This document shows positions 34,406 through 46,337 of a stretch of DNA of 64,000 bases, piece after piece; the stretch's first letter is position 1, and every line of letters starts with the position of its first letter. The notes under the pieces are model-generated. The model made no database searches, was not told where the DNA came from, and saw nothing but the letters and a program-made list of their open reading frames with translations. The position numbers and the translations under genes are program-made. Source of the DNA: Ianthella basta (taxonomy: Eukaryota; Porifera; Demospongiae; Verongiida; Ianthellidae); contig OZ025883.1 in the NCBI GenBank assembly GCA_964019415.1, forward strand, positions 4,134,086-4,198,085. The letters are read 5' to 3'.

Positions 34406-34476
34406 GCCCAGTGGAACTGTTCCCAAACTTTCTATCCCTTATCTGGTTTTATTATTTAGTTGTAGTTAGAATTTAA
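34406..34476 (+). CDS. Hydrophobic last exon, diverged copy (unit II)
   Basis: After acceptor TTATCCTCTCAG the phase-1 frame reads GPVELFPNFLSLIWFYYLVV then VRI and TAA. Only the first three residues match the other copies, yet length, hydrophobicity, acceptor, phase and stop are kept. Confidence 0.45.
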
Positions 34477-36259
34477 TGCAGGCAGATAAGTGTATGTTGA
34501 TATAGCTATCTCATGTCTCCAAGTGAAGAGATATTGATGCATTTGGGTTTACGCCTATATAGACCGCCAGTCATTAGATTATATTGAAATGATCAGAACT
34601 GAATATATCATGGGCACAGTGAAACGTGTCTAAGACAGCCACCTGTGGGTCAGTTATAATTGGCTTTTATGGAGTAGTGGATGCAAAATAAAGTGTGTAG
34701 GCTGCAATGTTGTGTTAGTGTGATTTAGTGTCGGGAACTGATTGCTTTAGAGAGGTGGCTGCCTTATGCATGCAGTGACAGTCTTAGACAGGTTCCAATG
34801 TGTGGACATGCTGCACCCTCCCTGCTCCAATTCCATGGCATGAATGAGGTATGTGTGTGCAAGATGAGGAGGGAGCCTGCCAAAATTGACTGCTTGCATT
34901 CATCAGACATTGCATGGAACTCCTTTTGTGTACATGGCATGTATGTGCAGGTGTGCATGCATGATTGTGTGTCCGATACTGTATATGATGTGATTCCAGT
35001 ATTCTGGGGAAATGCACATAAGTACCGGTATCATCACTATGTTGAGAAACTATGTATGTCCCACTCATGAATGTTCAGTTTGAGCAGGTCAGATCCTTCA
35101 CAATTCCCTTTGTGTACCTTCCATTGAGCTGGTGTCTGCTTAATGAGTAGGTGAGACTTGTCCAGTGCACACAGCAGTTCACCCACACATCTGTTTAATG
35201 TGCCACAACATGATGTTGGGTTGTGTACAGCCCTCTGTGGTGATAGGTAGAGAGCTGAACAGTGGCCGGGTTGGGTGAAAACCGAACGGTGACAGGGTGC
35301 ATGTACACGGCAGTATCTCTGTCATGTATCTAAATGAAGAGTGGTAAAGTCCCTTTCTTCCCCTCTGTTATGTGTACATGATCGTGTAAGAGAGTGTGTG
35401 TGTGTCAGTCCAGTCACATGCACATTGTGTGGGTTGCACTTGAAATTGCATGTGTTACAATTGCACATACTAAGTAGTTCGGTGAAACTAGCATGCCTAC
35501 CTTCCACAAGCACAATGCATACAGGAAGCTAATTCAAAGAGTGAGTGTTTCGAAACTACCTAGGTTGAGGGAGGCAGCAGTGGTTGTAGTAGTAACATTG
35601 CCTCTTGTGCTCAGTGCCCAGGAGGATGGTATGTGTGCCATTTGTACTCTGTAGTCTATCAGGTCATTGGTGTGTGTTGTATTGTAGACCTTAATGCCTT
35701 TAATAGGAGATCTAGAGGAAGTGGGTGATGAGATGTCTGTGATTGGCTGTTGAGTGTTCCCTCACCCCACTCCACCCCATGTCACAGTGGATATGCCATA
35801 AAGAGAAGGGTTGTGTGTGCTTGCATTTCTTTTGTTTTTACGTTACTTTGTCATGTGTTTCAAGTGGCAGAGACTGCATAGTATAACATGGTATGTACTA
35901 GGTTAGAGGAGATGACGGTGAGTGAGCAGTAAATGTTATTCACCATCTCATCAACTGTGTGAGGTTCTCTAGAATCCATCTAAGTAAAGTAAGAAGTAAA
36001 GGACTAAGGATGATTTGGTTATATTATGTTATGTAATGTGTAGCCTACACCGTGATAGTTTGCATTGCAACTTTCCAATGCACTCACCTGCAGTAGCCCA
36101 GTTGGCTAGTCACACTGGTGAATGGGATAGACAGATTCTCCTGTATTATGAATCTCATGTTTTTAAATGAATATTCAGACAGATGTGTGTGTGGTAGGAC
36201 AGTCAGCTTATTGGTATGACTTTTGTAAGCAAATGTTCCTCCTCTCTTCTCTCCCCCAG

Positions 36260-36430
36260 CTCTTGCTGAGTTACAACAGGGTAATCTCATCACAAGTGAC
36301 GAGTGTGAGGGACTGTCTACTGTCTGGCAGGTGCGTATTGTACTACGAGTCAAAACTCCTACCATCAAGTCCAGAAGTGCTGAGATTCTGCTGAAGCATG
36401 GATATCAGGAAGATTCTGACTTCCTTTCAG
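36260..36430 (+). CDS. Gamma-type helical module exon (extra, unit III)
   Basis: 171 nt, 57 codons, LAELQQGNLITSDECEGL to SDFLSG, donor GTAAAC. It sits inside the unit landmark: about 125 bp of flanking sequence (CACTGGTGAATGGGATAGAC to TTGTAAGCAAATG) appears once before it and again after it (36447-36580). The exon was thus gained by insertion with a local duplication. Most differences from the 20716 copy are replacement changes (K to E, K to Q, N to I, V to D). Confidence 0.68.
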
Positions 36431-37019
36431 GTAAACAGCTGTACAGTCACACTTGTGAATGAGATAGACAGATTCTGCTGTATTATGAATCTCATGTTTT
36501 TAAAATTAATGAATATTCAGACAGTTGTGTGTGTGGTAGGATAGTCAGCTGATTGTTATGACTTTTGTAAGCAAATGCCAGAGCTACTTGCACCTGTGTC
36601 TAATGTGTTTCTTGTGTGTCCACTTGTCCTACAGTTAACTGTAGTTGCATGTTATTGCTGCATCCTGTTCCAACTTTGGCTGGTTTCATGTCATAACAAT
36701 CGTGCCCACAAGATGTAGTGAGATACAGCAACCAACTGTCACTTGCACAAGAGCACAACCTTTGACCTCTTGACCATGTGTCCAGCTGTGCACTGTATGG
36801 TGCTACCTGAATTGGGTTGCTGCATCCCACTCCAACTTGTACCATGTTGGTCTACATCCTCAAGCTCTTCATCTTGTGCTAGTGGTGTTCTTCTACCATC
36901 AACTAACATACGATCCACTTCAACTAACACTCACTCCATTTTCACTCGTGGTGGCGGTCCTTACCTTCTAAACTTCAAAATACCCTTGTTTTTTTGTACC
37001 AATGTGCAGGTTTGTTGTA

Positions 37020-37328
37020 TTACATACATTGATACAGTAAGCTTTCTTGCTTTCTCAAAAGTGTATCCTTTAGTAATCCATCATGTCCAATAGCATTGCA
37101 TACATAGTTACCCTCATCTGTGTCGGATATCCCAGGTATAGTGATGAGTTGTCCCCACAATAGGGTACAGTAGATGACTAGATGTGGCTGTACAGCTGGA
37201 TTTTGAGATTGCACTTTTGATTTAGTGTGTTGTTTCCATTTCACTATTTTCAATGAAGTATAGTATTGAAAGTCGCAACTTGAAAGAAAGACAGTCAAGG
37301 AAAGAAAAGTTTCCATCACGCAAGCCAA
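37020..37328 (-). CDS. Ig-like domain, open copy on the minus strand
   Basis: Acceptor GACGGTGTCAG, then SLTVFLSSCDFQYYTS, KIVKWKQ and LITIPGISDTDEGNYVCNAI. The Cys, a Trp 13 residues later, and L.I.GI.D.DEG.YVC about 45 residues after that are the core of an Ig V/I-set domain with normal spacing. Only this copy is open from end to end, because a short stretch present in the others is deleted. No signal peptide, downstream exon or clear donor was found, so it may be a pseudogene that happens to be open. Confidence 0.45.
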   Translation of the reverse strand: MACVMETFLSLTVFLSSCDFQYYTSLKIVKWKQHTKSKVQSQNPAVQPHLVIYCTLLWGQLITIPGISDTDEGNYVCNAIGHDGLLKDTLLRKQESLLYQCM

Positions 37329-37780
37329 CTGACACCGTCAGCTAAATGCTAGCCTCATAGTGACTCTGAGAATTACAGCAGATCACATGCCACTCAGGCC
37401 CTACTCATCTTTGAACTTTCCAAGAGACGTCTCTTGGTCGGAATATATTACACTTTCTATGCAATCTATGTGAACCCAATAGAGAGGAATATGTAGCTTC
37501 TACTGTGTGAACAATGAGGAGAGTCTTAGGTGGTAGTGTGTGCATTGAAGTGATGAGGCTGTGTGTGTTTATACCTGATGACTCTGATATTGTATACATT
37601 ACCTAGATAGATGTATATACATGTATTGTGTGTTGATGTAGTGATTTCCTGGAGCCCACACTCATAAGCAGGACATTCCCCATTCCCAATTCCCTTCCTG
37701 TCATTCCATGTTACTGATCCCATTGTATCCCCTCTAATGTGTGATTGTCCTCCCTGTCCCTTCTCTCCTCTCTCCCCCAG

Positions 37781-37954
37781 TTCTTGCTGAGCTACAACAG
37801 GCTCACCTTATCACTTATGAAGAGTGTGCAAAGGTGCGGCACATTGATGGTGTGGTTGCATTTCAACGCGAGAAGCCTTCAGAAGTTCAAGTTAAAACTG
37901 CTGAGGTTTTCTTCAAACTTGGACTTCAGACAGAGCAGATGAAGGAATTTGCAG
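37781..37954 (+). CDS. Alpha-type helical module exon (unit III)
   Basis: 174 nt, acceptor CTCTCTCCCCCAG, donor GTAAAT. LAELQQAHLITYEECAKVRH, KPSEVQVKTAEVFFKLGLQ, EFAG. It lies 1.35 kb downstream of a gamma exon in the same phase, so both could be included or used alternatively. Confidence 0.72.
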
Positions 37955-38086
37955 GTAAATGGATACACAGCATATCACCATCTGCTTTATGTGTCCTGTT
38001 GCACGAACAGTGCAGCCAAGTTGTCATGGCCATCTCCCTGGGCATCACACCACACTTATCATGTAGAGCCTTTGTGTGTCCACAGT

Positions 38087-38656
38087 CAACCCTTTCACAC
38101 GGATCGCTTAATCCGGAATCGTGATCCGGATTGAATCCGGGTTCGACACGGATTAGCGTTGACACGGTTACCTCACAATTGGGTACCAAACCCGAGTTTT
38201 AAAAAAATGGCGGGCAATCACCACGTTTTTGATAGCATTTTCTCGCTGTGCTGGAGGGCCTATGCCCGACCAAGCTAGAAGACGACTGACAGCAGTAGCG
38301 CAATGCGTACGAAGCACAATCCGCGGTTTCTAAGTGGGCATCCAACCCACGCGTGAGTCGCCCGGCTCACCCTCGATCTTATCGAAAAGGGTATCATTTC
38401 CATACGATCCCAGTAGCTCTGCGCAGATGGTTGCATCCGACTATCTGCCCAAAAGGGCCTTGACCGTTCGTCTGCCACGTCTACTCGCACGCCGCCATTC
38501 TTATCCCGGATAAATGTGGGTCGAACCCACCTCGCAAGCAGGGTTAGAACCCGGATTACAACCTGGATTTATCCGGGTTCGACCCGGATTCGACCTGAAT
38601 TTGACCCCAAATGTGAACGCGCTAACCCGGGTTAAGCGGTCCGTGTGAAAAGGGTG
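38087..38656. mobile_element. 570-bp MITE with 3-bp target duplication
   Basis: Terminal repeats CAACCCTTTCACACGGA and the inverted end CCGTGTGAAAAGGGTG. Flanked by AGT on both sides; the empty site CCACAGTGACATCTTG is seen at 30330, 46642, 53660 and 60862. Internally rich in AATCCGGGTTCGAC-type repeats and much GC-richer than its host. No transposase. Confidence 0.88.
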
Positions 38657-40770
38657 AGTGACATCTTGAGTGCCACGCTACAGTTTGCTTACATGATTAT
38701 GTAGACTTTCATAAATCTAGCAGATTGGCGTGGTGGTGATATAAGTGTGGGCGGAGTTGTATGTTGCTAGTGAAATGAAGTACAGAATTACATTTTACTA
38801 TTATGTACCTTTGCAGTGGGACAATGTAAACTAGGTGTCAACAGAACTAGTAGGGAACTGAGTGTACTCAACTGTTGAGGTCTTATGTAACTGACAGCAC
38901 AGAACAGATGATCAGAAATAGGACTTAATCCTTCACCTCCCCAAAGCTGTCTTGAACCTAGCACAAACAGTGGTAAACACTATTTTAATGGTTACCTCTG
39001 TTGGCCAAATGGCCAATTCTAGAGTCGGACTCCCCAACTTCGTTGTTGTTTGTTTCCCCTCAAAACGAAATTATGGTGAATTAACTACTGGTGATAAGTT
39101 CCACTAGATCTCATTGTGCTATTGTCTAGCTGCTACCCTATTGTCTGATATTGATGTGCCCTCACCAAGATTGACACATCTAAGGTGTTCCATGAACTCT
39201 ATGTTCTAATACTTGTAGCTATACTGTTGTAAGGAATAGGATTTTCTCCACACAAGCAATAGTCTTTAAAGGTGCTCTTTACTGGTGAACAGGATACTTT
39301 GGACAGTAATTTTCAGCCATTAGATTTGCCATCAAATTAGCTTATTAGTAGGGATGCTGATTTGTGGTTTTATTCATTACAACTTTGTAGGCAATTTTGT
39401 TTTGCATTACTCTCTTTGTGATTTCCCATATCCATTGCTGTTATCTCTCAATATCTATTATAACTGATTGTGCAAGCAGTGGTGTCTAGTACATCATTTC
39501 ATTGTGACTGTTGTTGATGTAGTGATTACTGTTTCTGTAAGAGTTGTGAAGTAGCCTAGTTGTATGTAGCCACTTTGAGACACCATCATTGGATAGAGAC
39601 CACTTACATACCAACTGTGTCCATTTGTTGTTTGTGTAGCTATTGTAACACAGGTGCTGACAGAAATGTAAAATGTTTTGGCTGGATCACAATTCTTTGA
39701 GCTAACTGCAATGACCACCAGTTAAAGGCCAGTTTCGTCTGTTGGCCAACTTCTGAGATCCACAGACTCTAATTTCATTCTTTCTGTATCCACTTGAAAT
39801 GATATTGAAATTAGAGCAAACTGGTAGTGCAAGACTGGTATAATCCAAAGTGCTACCAAATCTCTAGCTATTGTTAAAGAATGTCCCAATCCTAAATAGA
39901 AGCTGTTAGTTATAGTACTGGCTGCCTCCATGGGCCATTGACTCCCTAAAGGCCTGGCACAGTGTAGCAAGTATTCCACAAACAGCCAGCTGTACATCCC
40001 TTTCAGCTCCAAAGGAACAGCTTGAATTTGTACTTCGCTATGTTCTGGTATACAAACATACAAGCACATTTATGTATATTTAATACACTGTAAGGCATAT
40101 TGTAGGTAAGTATAACAATATTGTGTATATACAGTGTGGAAGAGTCCATCGTACATGTGAGGTAGTTGTAGCTACCATCCCTTTGATCACTACTGCCGAT
40201 TCAATCCTTGCCACAGTGTATGTGATTATGTGATGTTTTTGAAGTCACAACTTGGATTGGAATTTGGGCTGTACATTTAGTTAAATGTTGGCCTATCGAT
40301 GACTGTGATGAGATTGACTACAAGGCACCCTGGCCCTGTAATCTAAATCCTAGAGGCATCTCTTGGTCAGCGTGTCACTGTACTAAAGTGAAGGTGATCA
40401 AAACGAACAAGCTATATAGTTCCTTCCTGTAAAACCTGATACACAGGATTATGTAGCCTCTAGTACACATGTGAGCAAAATGGGAAGGTTGGTATAGTGG
40501 GTCTCAGGTGGTAAGGTGTGCATTGTAGTAATGGTGTGTGTATGGTGATGAGGCAGTGTTTGCTGTGAGCTGCAGTCTCGTAATGTACAATGAGTACCTA
40601 TGGCATATGTGTATTGATGATGTGTTTATTTGGAATGCACACTCATACTGTAAGACATGCATGCCCCCTCCAAACTTCATGTCATTCTTGTATTGTGTCC
40701 CATTGTATTCCATGTCTTGTGTATGCTAATATTTGATTGCCCTCCCTGTCCCTTTTCCTCTTTCACACAG

Positions 40771-40926
40771 CTCTTGCTGAGCTACAACAAGCTGGCCTCC
40801 TCACTAGTGATGAGTGCAAGGTTTACATCATTCCTGCGGTTAGTGGAAAGCCTCCTGCAGTGGTGTCCCAAGCCTGTGAAATTCTGATGAGACATGGCTT
40901 TGAGACACAGTCGAAACTCATTGCAG
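40771..40926 (+). CDS. Beta-type helical module exon (unit III)
   Basis: 156 nt, acceptor TCTTTCACACAG, donor GTAAGC. LAELQQAGLLTSDECKVY, KPPAVVSQACEILMRHGFE, KLIAG. Differs from the 24764 copy in the middle (VYIIPAVSG against GYFIHAVSG). Confidence 0.73.
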
Positions 40927-42069
40927 GTAAGCAGATGTTTTGTAAATTGTCTGTGTTTGGTTGTACATACAATGGAGCCAAGTTATCAATACCATGTTGA
41001 CATAACCCTTGTGCACTTATCATGTAAAGACTTTGTGTGTCAGTTGTGACATCATGAGCTCCACACTATTGTGGCCACGTTTAGTGTCTGTCTGTTGTTG
41101 TATGAGTGTGTGTCTGTGTAGAATAGGTGATGTGGGTGTGTCGGTTGGTGAGTGCACTTAGGTGTATGGGTAGTTGTTGCTATGTATGTATCAGTATTTT
41201 CATGTGGCAGCAGCTCATGTTGATCTTTAGGGGCTGCTTAGCCATGAACTGGCTTACTGGGCACAAAGCAATCTGACAGATGTCCAATCTACGGTGTACT
41301 ACTTTCCTTATTGTTTGTATTAATTAACATTCCATTGTCTGTACAACACTGTGTGCCCACTGTGACATACTGTACTGATCGGTTGTGTTAAGTGCACCCT
41401 CTTTATAAGAGCATTTCCTTTATTGAGTACCCAATTTATTACCAGTGTTTCACCCTGATTGTTTAGGTGTCTATTGATTTTGGGGCTTCATCCCTTCTTT
41501 GAGGTGCATATAGGACTCCCTGGTAGACTAGCAGCTTGGCTGAAGTGTAATCATACAGTGCAAACTAGTACAAACCTTGTTTGGTTGGTTGTCCACACTG
41601 GGCACCAGGTACCAGAGTCGAAATCATGGTATTATACATAAACATGAGCAGTATTGCTGTATACAATCTCTAGCTCACAATCTATGTCTATACTAGATTT
41701 GCAATTATACTGTAAGTATGTGCATAAATTGGTATAATATTGTGCAAGCGCTTACTGGATACCAGTTTGCGGTATTGACAAGCAATTAAAAAAGGTCTGT
41801 AACATAGCGCTAAATGGAAACCCGTTCACTGCTAAGCGGCAGCCATCTTACTGTGACATTTGCATATCATTATAATTTGTTGATGCTTTCGACATGTTCG
41901 GTTAAGCGCATATCCTTTATTACTGTAAATGCATACTTCTATCCTTCAGAGCTATAAGCACACAATTATGCTTTACAACAGATTAGTGCGGTATTTAATT
42001 CCACACCATTGTGTTTACACAAACGTATAAAGTATGATAATGTGGTAGAGGCTCATGCTACGTTGTCAT

Positions 42070-42302
42070 GGAACTTATTTATACATACTTTATACAGGTT
42101 TATGAGGCGTTGATGAGCATTCACGTAGCTAAAAAGGAAAGTTCAAGTAAAACGTTTCGACCATGAGGGTCTTCATCAGTTAAAAAACGACGTTTTGGTA
42201 TGCCCTCGTGGTCGAAACGGTTTACTTGAACTTTCCTTTTTAGCTACGTGAATGCTCATCAACGCCTCATAAACCTGTATAAAGTATGTATAAATAAGTT
42301 CC
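42070..42302. mobile_element. 233-bp foldback with hammerhead-like core
   Basis: Two arms of about 100 bp (42070-42169 and 42203-42302) are nearly perfect inverted repeats. It is inserted at a site that is empty in sister units (26020 and 56900, CATCTGCTACTGCATC). The outermost sequence CTTTATACAGGTTTATGAGG pairs with its partner at the far end. The roughly 33-bp centre and inner arm hold a ribozyme-like motif on the minus strand. Confidence 0.88.
42149..42196 (-). ncRNA. Hammerhead-ribozyme-like motif (probably degenerate)
   Basis: Minus strand, 5' to 3': AAAACGU-C, a short U-rich loop, CUGAUGA, GACC-CUCAU-GGUC, GAAA, CGUUUU. CUGAUGA and GAAA are the invariant hammerhead core; GACC/GGUC forms stem II; AAAACGU pairs with ACGUUUU (A15.1-U16.1 included) as stem III; C follows as the expected cleavage nucleotide. 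Weak points: one unpaired A at the base of stem II and almost no stem I. Hammerheads of this kind are known in Penelope-like elements and retrozymes. Confidence 0.45.
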
Positions 42303-44145
42303 ATCTGCTACTGCATCAGTGTGTGTATGGTATGAGTAGGTGTGTCAGTTAGTGGGTGGCGGTGTATGCTTATGCGTTGCAATGTGTATCAGTATTTTCA
42401 CGTGGCTGCAGCAGAGTGAATGCTTAGCCAAGAATTGGCTTGCTGGCCACAAATATTGGAAACTAACAGAGTGTGTTGAGTTGGGTGGCTGGCAGAGCAA
42501 TTTAATCTGTTAACTGTACTAGTGCTCTGCCTGTGGAGGTACATCTCCCATTAGTTATACTACGAGAGCATTGTAATGGTCTAAGGAAGACCTAGCTAGT
42601 CTTACAGTATCCTGCAGTGTGTGTTTGGTGTTTCTTGTGTAGCACAGTGATTGAAATTTAGGCATCACTAAAGCAGGGTAGGAGAGCAGATAATGGATGT
42701 GGCCTTCACTTCTTCATAGCCAAAAACAGTGGGTAGGTGTTAACTGTTTTATTTAGATGAAATCAAAAGCTGTCATGGTTACTGGAAGATGGCTTTATCT
42801 GCATGTATTGCAAGGATCCATTGTAGCCTTTGTTTGGTGCAAAAATGGCATTTAGCAATAATTTACTTAAACTTTTTACTGTCACAGATTAGCATTGTAA
42901 TTGTTATATGTCACTGCACTGCACAGGCCTACTATCATTGTCTCTGAGGAAGTAGACCACATATAGGTATGAGTCGGACACTGCTCCTTGAGCTACATGA
43001 TCTAAGACTGAATAGAGGCACTGCTTTGTAGCGCTTACTGCACAATGGATGAGTCTTTCAATTGAAAGAGTACACACGGTATATAATCCACAATGTCCAA
43101 TGTTGTTGCATGGTTACCTTCCTCTTTGTCAGGCTATCCTGACTATGGTGAACAGATGTACCCACATAACTCATAAACAGCAGTCTCACAATACTGGCAT
43201 GTGGGTAGGTGTGACTGTGTTGGTGGTTGTGGCAGTGTGAGTTGGTGTGGTTGTGTGGGTAGGAGTGACTGTGTAGAGATTGTGCATCCATAGTCTGAGA
43301 TTGTATACTTTTTGAACTAGTGCGTCGTTGCATTAATTTTGTGTGCATTGTCTGTTTGCATGCATGTATGAGTGTTTGTGTGCTTGTTCCTTTCTGTTGT
43401 AGTATTATGTTGCCTAGTTGTATGCAGCCACTTTGAGACACTATCATTGGATAGAGACTACTTACATACCAACTGTGTCTGTTGGTTTCTTCTGTATTTT
43501 AATGCTTGAAGCTAATGTACAGTAATACAGGTACTGACAGAAATGAAAGTTTTGACCAAATTGGCAATTCTTCGAGCTAATGTAATACGGCAACGACCAT
43601 CTATACAATGATTTCATCTGTTGACCCATTTCTCAAAGTTAAAAATCTAATTTTGTTTACTTCATGTGGCAGCAGCTTGTGTCAGAGGCTGGTTGTCAAA
43701 ATGGCACTGGGTGGACTGCGCCATTCATCCGGCAACGTGTGGCGGAGCAAGCGCAGCATGCAGAAGGCAGTGCTTGCTCATATATATATTGCCTGCACGA
43801 ATATACACCTTTACCATTATATACTTGTGCCATGAAATCAGTGTAAATAGACCTCGTCATATCCAGTAGTGTGTAATGATATAATGGTGTTCTGGTTTAG
43901 TGCAGTGCTTGAATTAATGAGTTCTTAAGTGTGACTAAAAGCACATGACAGATGGTCAGAATTGGGACTTAGTCCTCCACGTACCTCTCCACGCGCTGCC
44001 ATTTAGTTGGCATAGTCTCTCTGTGAAGGGGATCTTGGTGTTCCTACCAAGTTTTAACAGCAAGCAGTAGGTGCCCACTTGGAGATCCACCATCACACAC
44101 TTCTCTTTCACTGATCTTGTGCTAATGTAATTTTGTCTTTCTCAG

Positions 44146-44222
44146 GCCCTGTGGCTGCTTCACTTTCAATACTAGTAGGACCAGTATTTCTAACTTCAGC
44201 ACTATATTTGATACATACTTAA
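44146..44222 (+). CDS. Hydrophobic last exon (unit III)
   Basis: Same acceptor and phase as 27861. GPVAASLSIL then VGPVFLTSALYLIHT and TAA. Sequence changes against the other two near-identical copies include A to T at the last residue. Confidence 0.5.
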
Positions 44223-44841
44223 GGCCAATGTACTGCAGGTATTGGCAGAAATGTTGTAATTCTTTAACTAGCACAAAAGGTGGTGAACACCATGTAATGG
44301 ATACTTCTGTTCACCTTCTCATTGCCAAAGTCCCCAGTGTCATTCTTCTGTTTGTCCATTTGAGATGAAATGTGTTGGAACTGGCTACTGAAGACGAGTA
44401 TGCCAAAATGTCAAACTTGACCATCTCATCAACTGTGTGAGGTTCTCTAGAATCCATCTAAGTAAAGTAACGAAGTGAAGGACTAAGGACGATTTGGTTA
44501 TATTGGCTATGTAACCTGCACTGTGATAGTTTGCACTGCACCTCTCCGATGCACTCACCTGCAGTAGCCCAGTTAGCTAGTCACACTGGTGAATGGGATA
44601 GACAGATTCTGCTGTATTATGAATACCATGTTTTTAATATTCAGACAGTTGTGTGTGTGGTAGGATAGTCAGCTGATTGGAATGACTTTTGTAAGCAAAT
44701 GCCAGAGCTACTTACATCTGTGTCTAATGTGTTTCTTGTGTGTCCACCTGTCCTACAGTTAACTGTAGTTGCACGTTGTTGCTGCATCCTGTTTCAACTT
44801 TGGCTGGTTTCATGTCATAACAATCGTGCCCACAAGATGTA

Positions 44842-45256
44842 GACGGCGTTTACACTAGAACATTTTTGGAAACGTCCGTTTTCGAATCATTCTCGTACTG
44901 CATAGTTTACGTGTGTCTACACACATCGTTTTCGTACACTGAAAATGGGTATCCTCAGAAACGATGAGCTAATACGAGCACATGACCATCGTGTGACTGT
45001 AGACCACGTGAAACCACATTGGCATTAGCATTGGCAGTACATTGGCAAGAGCGCTGCCGTTTTCAGCCACACAATCGTTTTTGCAGTTTAAATGAAGAAA
45101 TTGTAGCACCGTTTTTGCAAGTATCCACCTTCAACTGCGGATTTGGAAGTGATCGTTTTCCTCTAGCGATTTCATCGTTTTTGTGTAAACGGTAAGTCAA
45201 AGCGGTGTTGATTTGCACCGTTTTTGTCCAAAACCGTTCTAGTGTAAATGCCGCCG
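44842..45256. mobile_element. 415-bp MITE (GGCGTTTACACTAGAA ends), sister insertion
   Basis: Occupies exactly the same site as the copy at 28557, so the insertion predates duplication of these two units. The third candidate site at 59460 is empty. Right end TTCTAGTGTAAATGCCGCC is better preserved than in the 28 kb copy. Confidence 0.87.
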
Positions 45257-45589
45257 TAGTGGGATACAGCAACCAACTGTCACTTGCACAAGAGTACAAC
45301 CTTTGACCTCTTGACCATGTGTCCAGCTGTGCACTGTATGGTGCTACCTGAATTGGGTTGCTGCATCCCACTCCAACTTGTACCATGTTGGTCTCCATCC
45401 TCAAGCTCTTCATCTTATGCTAGTGGTTTTCTTCTACCTTCAACTAACACTCACTCCATTTTCACCCGTGGTGGCGGTCCTTACCTTCTAAACTTCAAAA
45501 TACCCTTGTTTTCCTGTACCAATGTGCAGGTTTGGTTGTATTACAAACGTACATAGATAAGCTTTCTTGCTTTCTCAAAAGTGTACCCT

Positions 45590-45900
45590 CTAGTAATCCA
45601 TCATGTCCAATAGCATTGCATACATAGTTACCCTCATCTGTGTCGGATATCCCAGGTATAGTGATGAGTTGTCCCCACAATAGGGTACAGTAGATGACTA
45701 GATGTGGCTGTGTGGGTGGTTGTGTGTAGGAGCGACTGTATAGAGACTGTACAGCTGGAGTTTGAGATTGCACTTTGACTTAGTGTGTTGTTTCTATTTC
45801 ACTATTTTCAATGAAGTATAGTATTGAAAGTCGCGACTTGAAATGAAAGACAGTCAAGGAAAGGAAAGTTTCCATCACACAAGCCAACTGACACCGTCAG
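45590..45900 (-). pseudogene. Ig-like domain relic, 45 kb copy
   Basis: The distal half, from SLYSRSYTQPPTQPHLVIYC to ITIPGISDTDEGNYVCNAIG, is open; a 1-nt deletion at 45775 separates it from the SLTVFLSS proximal half. Confidence 0.5.
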
Positions 45901-46337
45901 CTAAATGCTAGCCTCATAGTGACTCTGAGAATTCCAGCATCACATGCCACTCAGGCCCTACTCGTCTTTGAGCTTTCCAAAAGACATCTCTTGGTCGGAA
46001 TACATTACACTTTCTATGTAATCTATGTGAACCCAATAGAGAGGAATATGTAGCTTCTACTGTGTGAACAATGAGGAGAGTCTCAGGTGGTAGTGTGTGC
46101 ATTGAAATGATGAGGCTGTGTGTGTTTATACCTGATGACTCTGACATTGTATACATTACCTAGATAGATGTATGTACATACATTGTGTGTTAATGTAGTG
46201 ATTTCCTGGAGCCCACTTTCATAAGCAGGACATTCCCCATTCCCGATTCCCTTCCTGTCATTCCTTGTTACCGATCCAATTGTATCCCCTCTAATGTGTG
46301 ATTGTCCTCCCTGTTCCTTCTCTCCTCTCTTCCCCAG

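Noticed and set aside
38275-38490. Minus ORF of 71 codons in a GC-rich stretch
   Set aside because: Entirely inside the 570-bp element; no family recognised.
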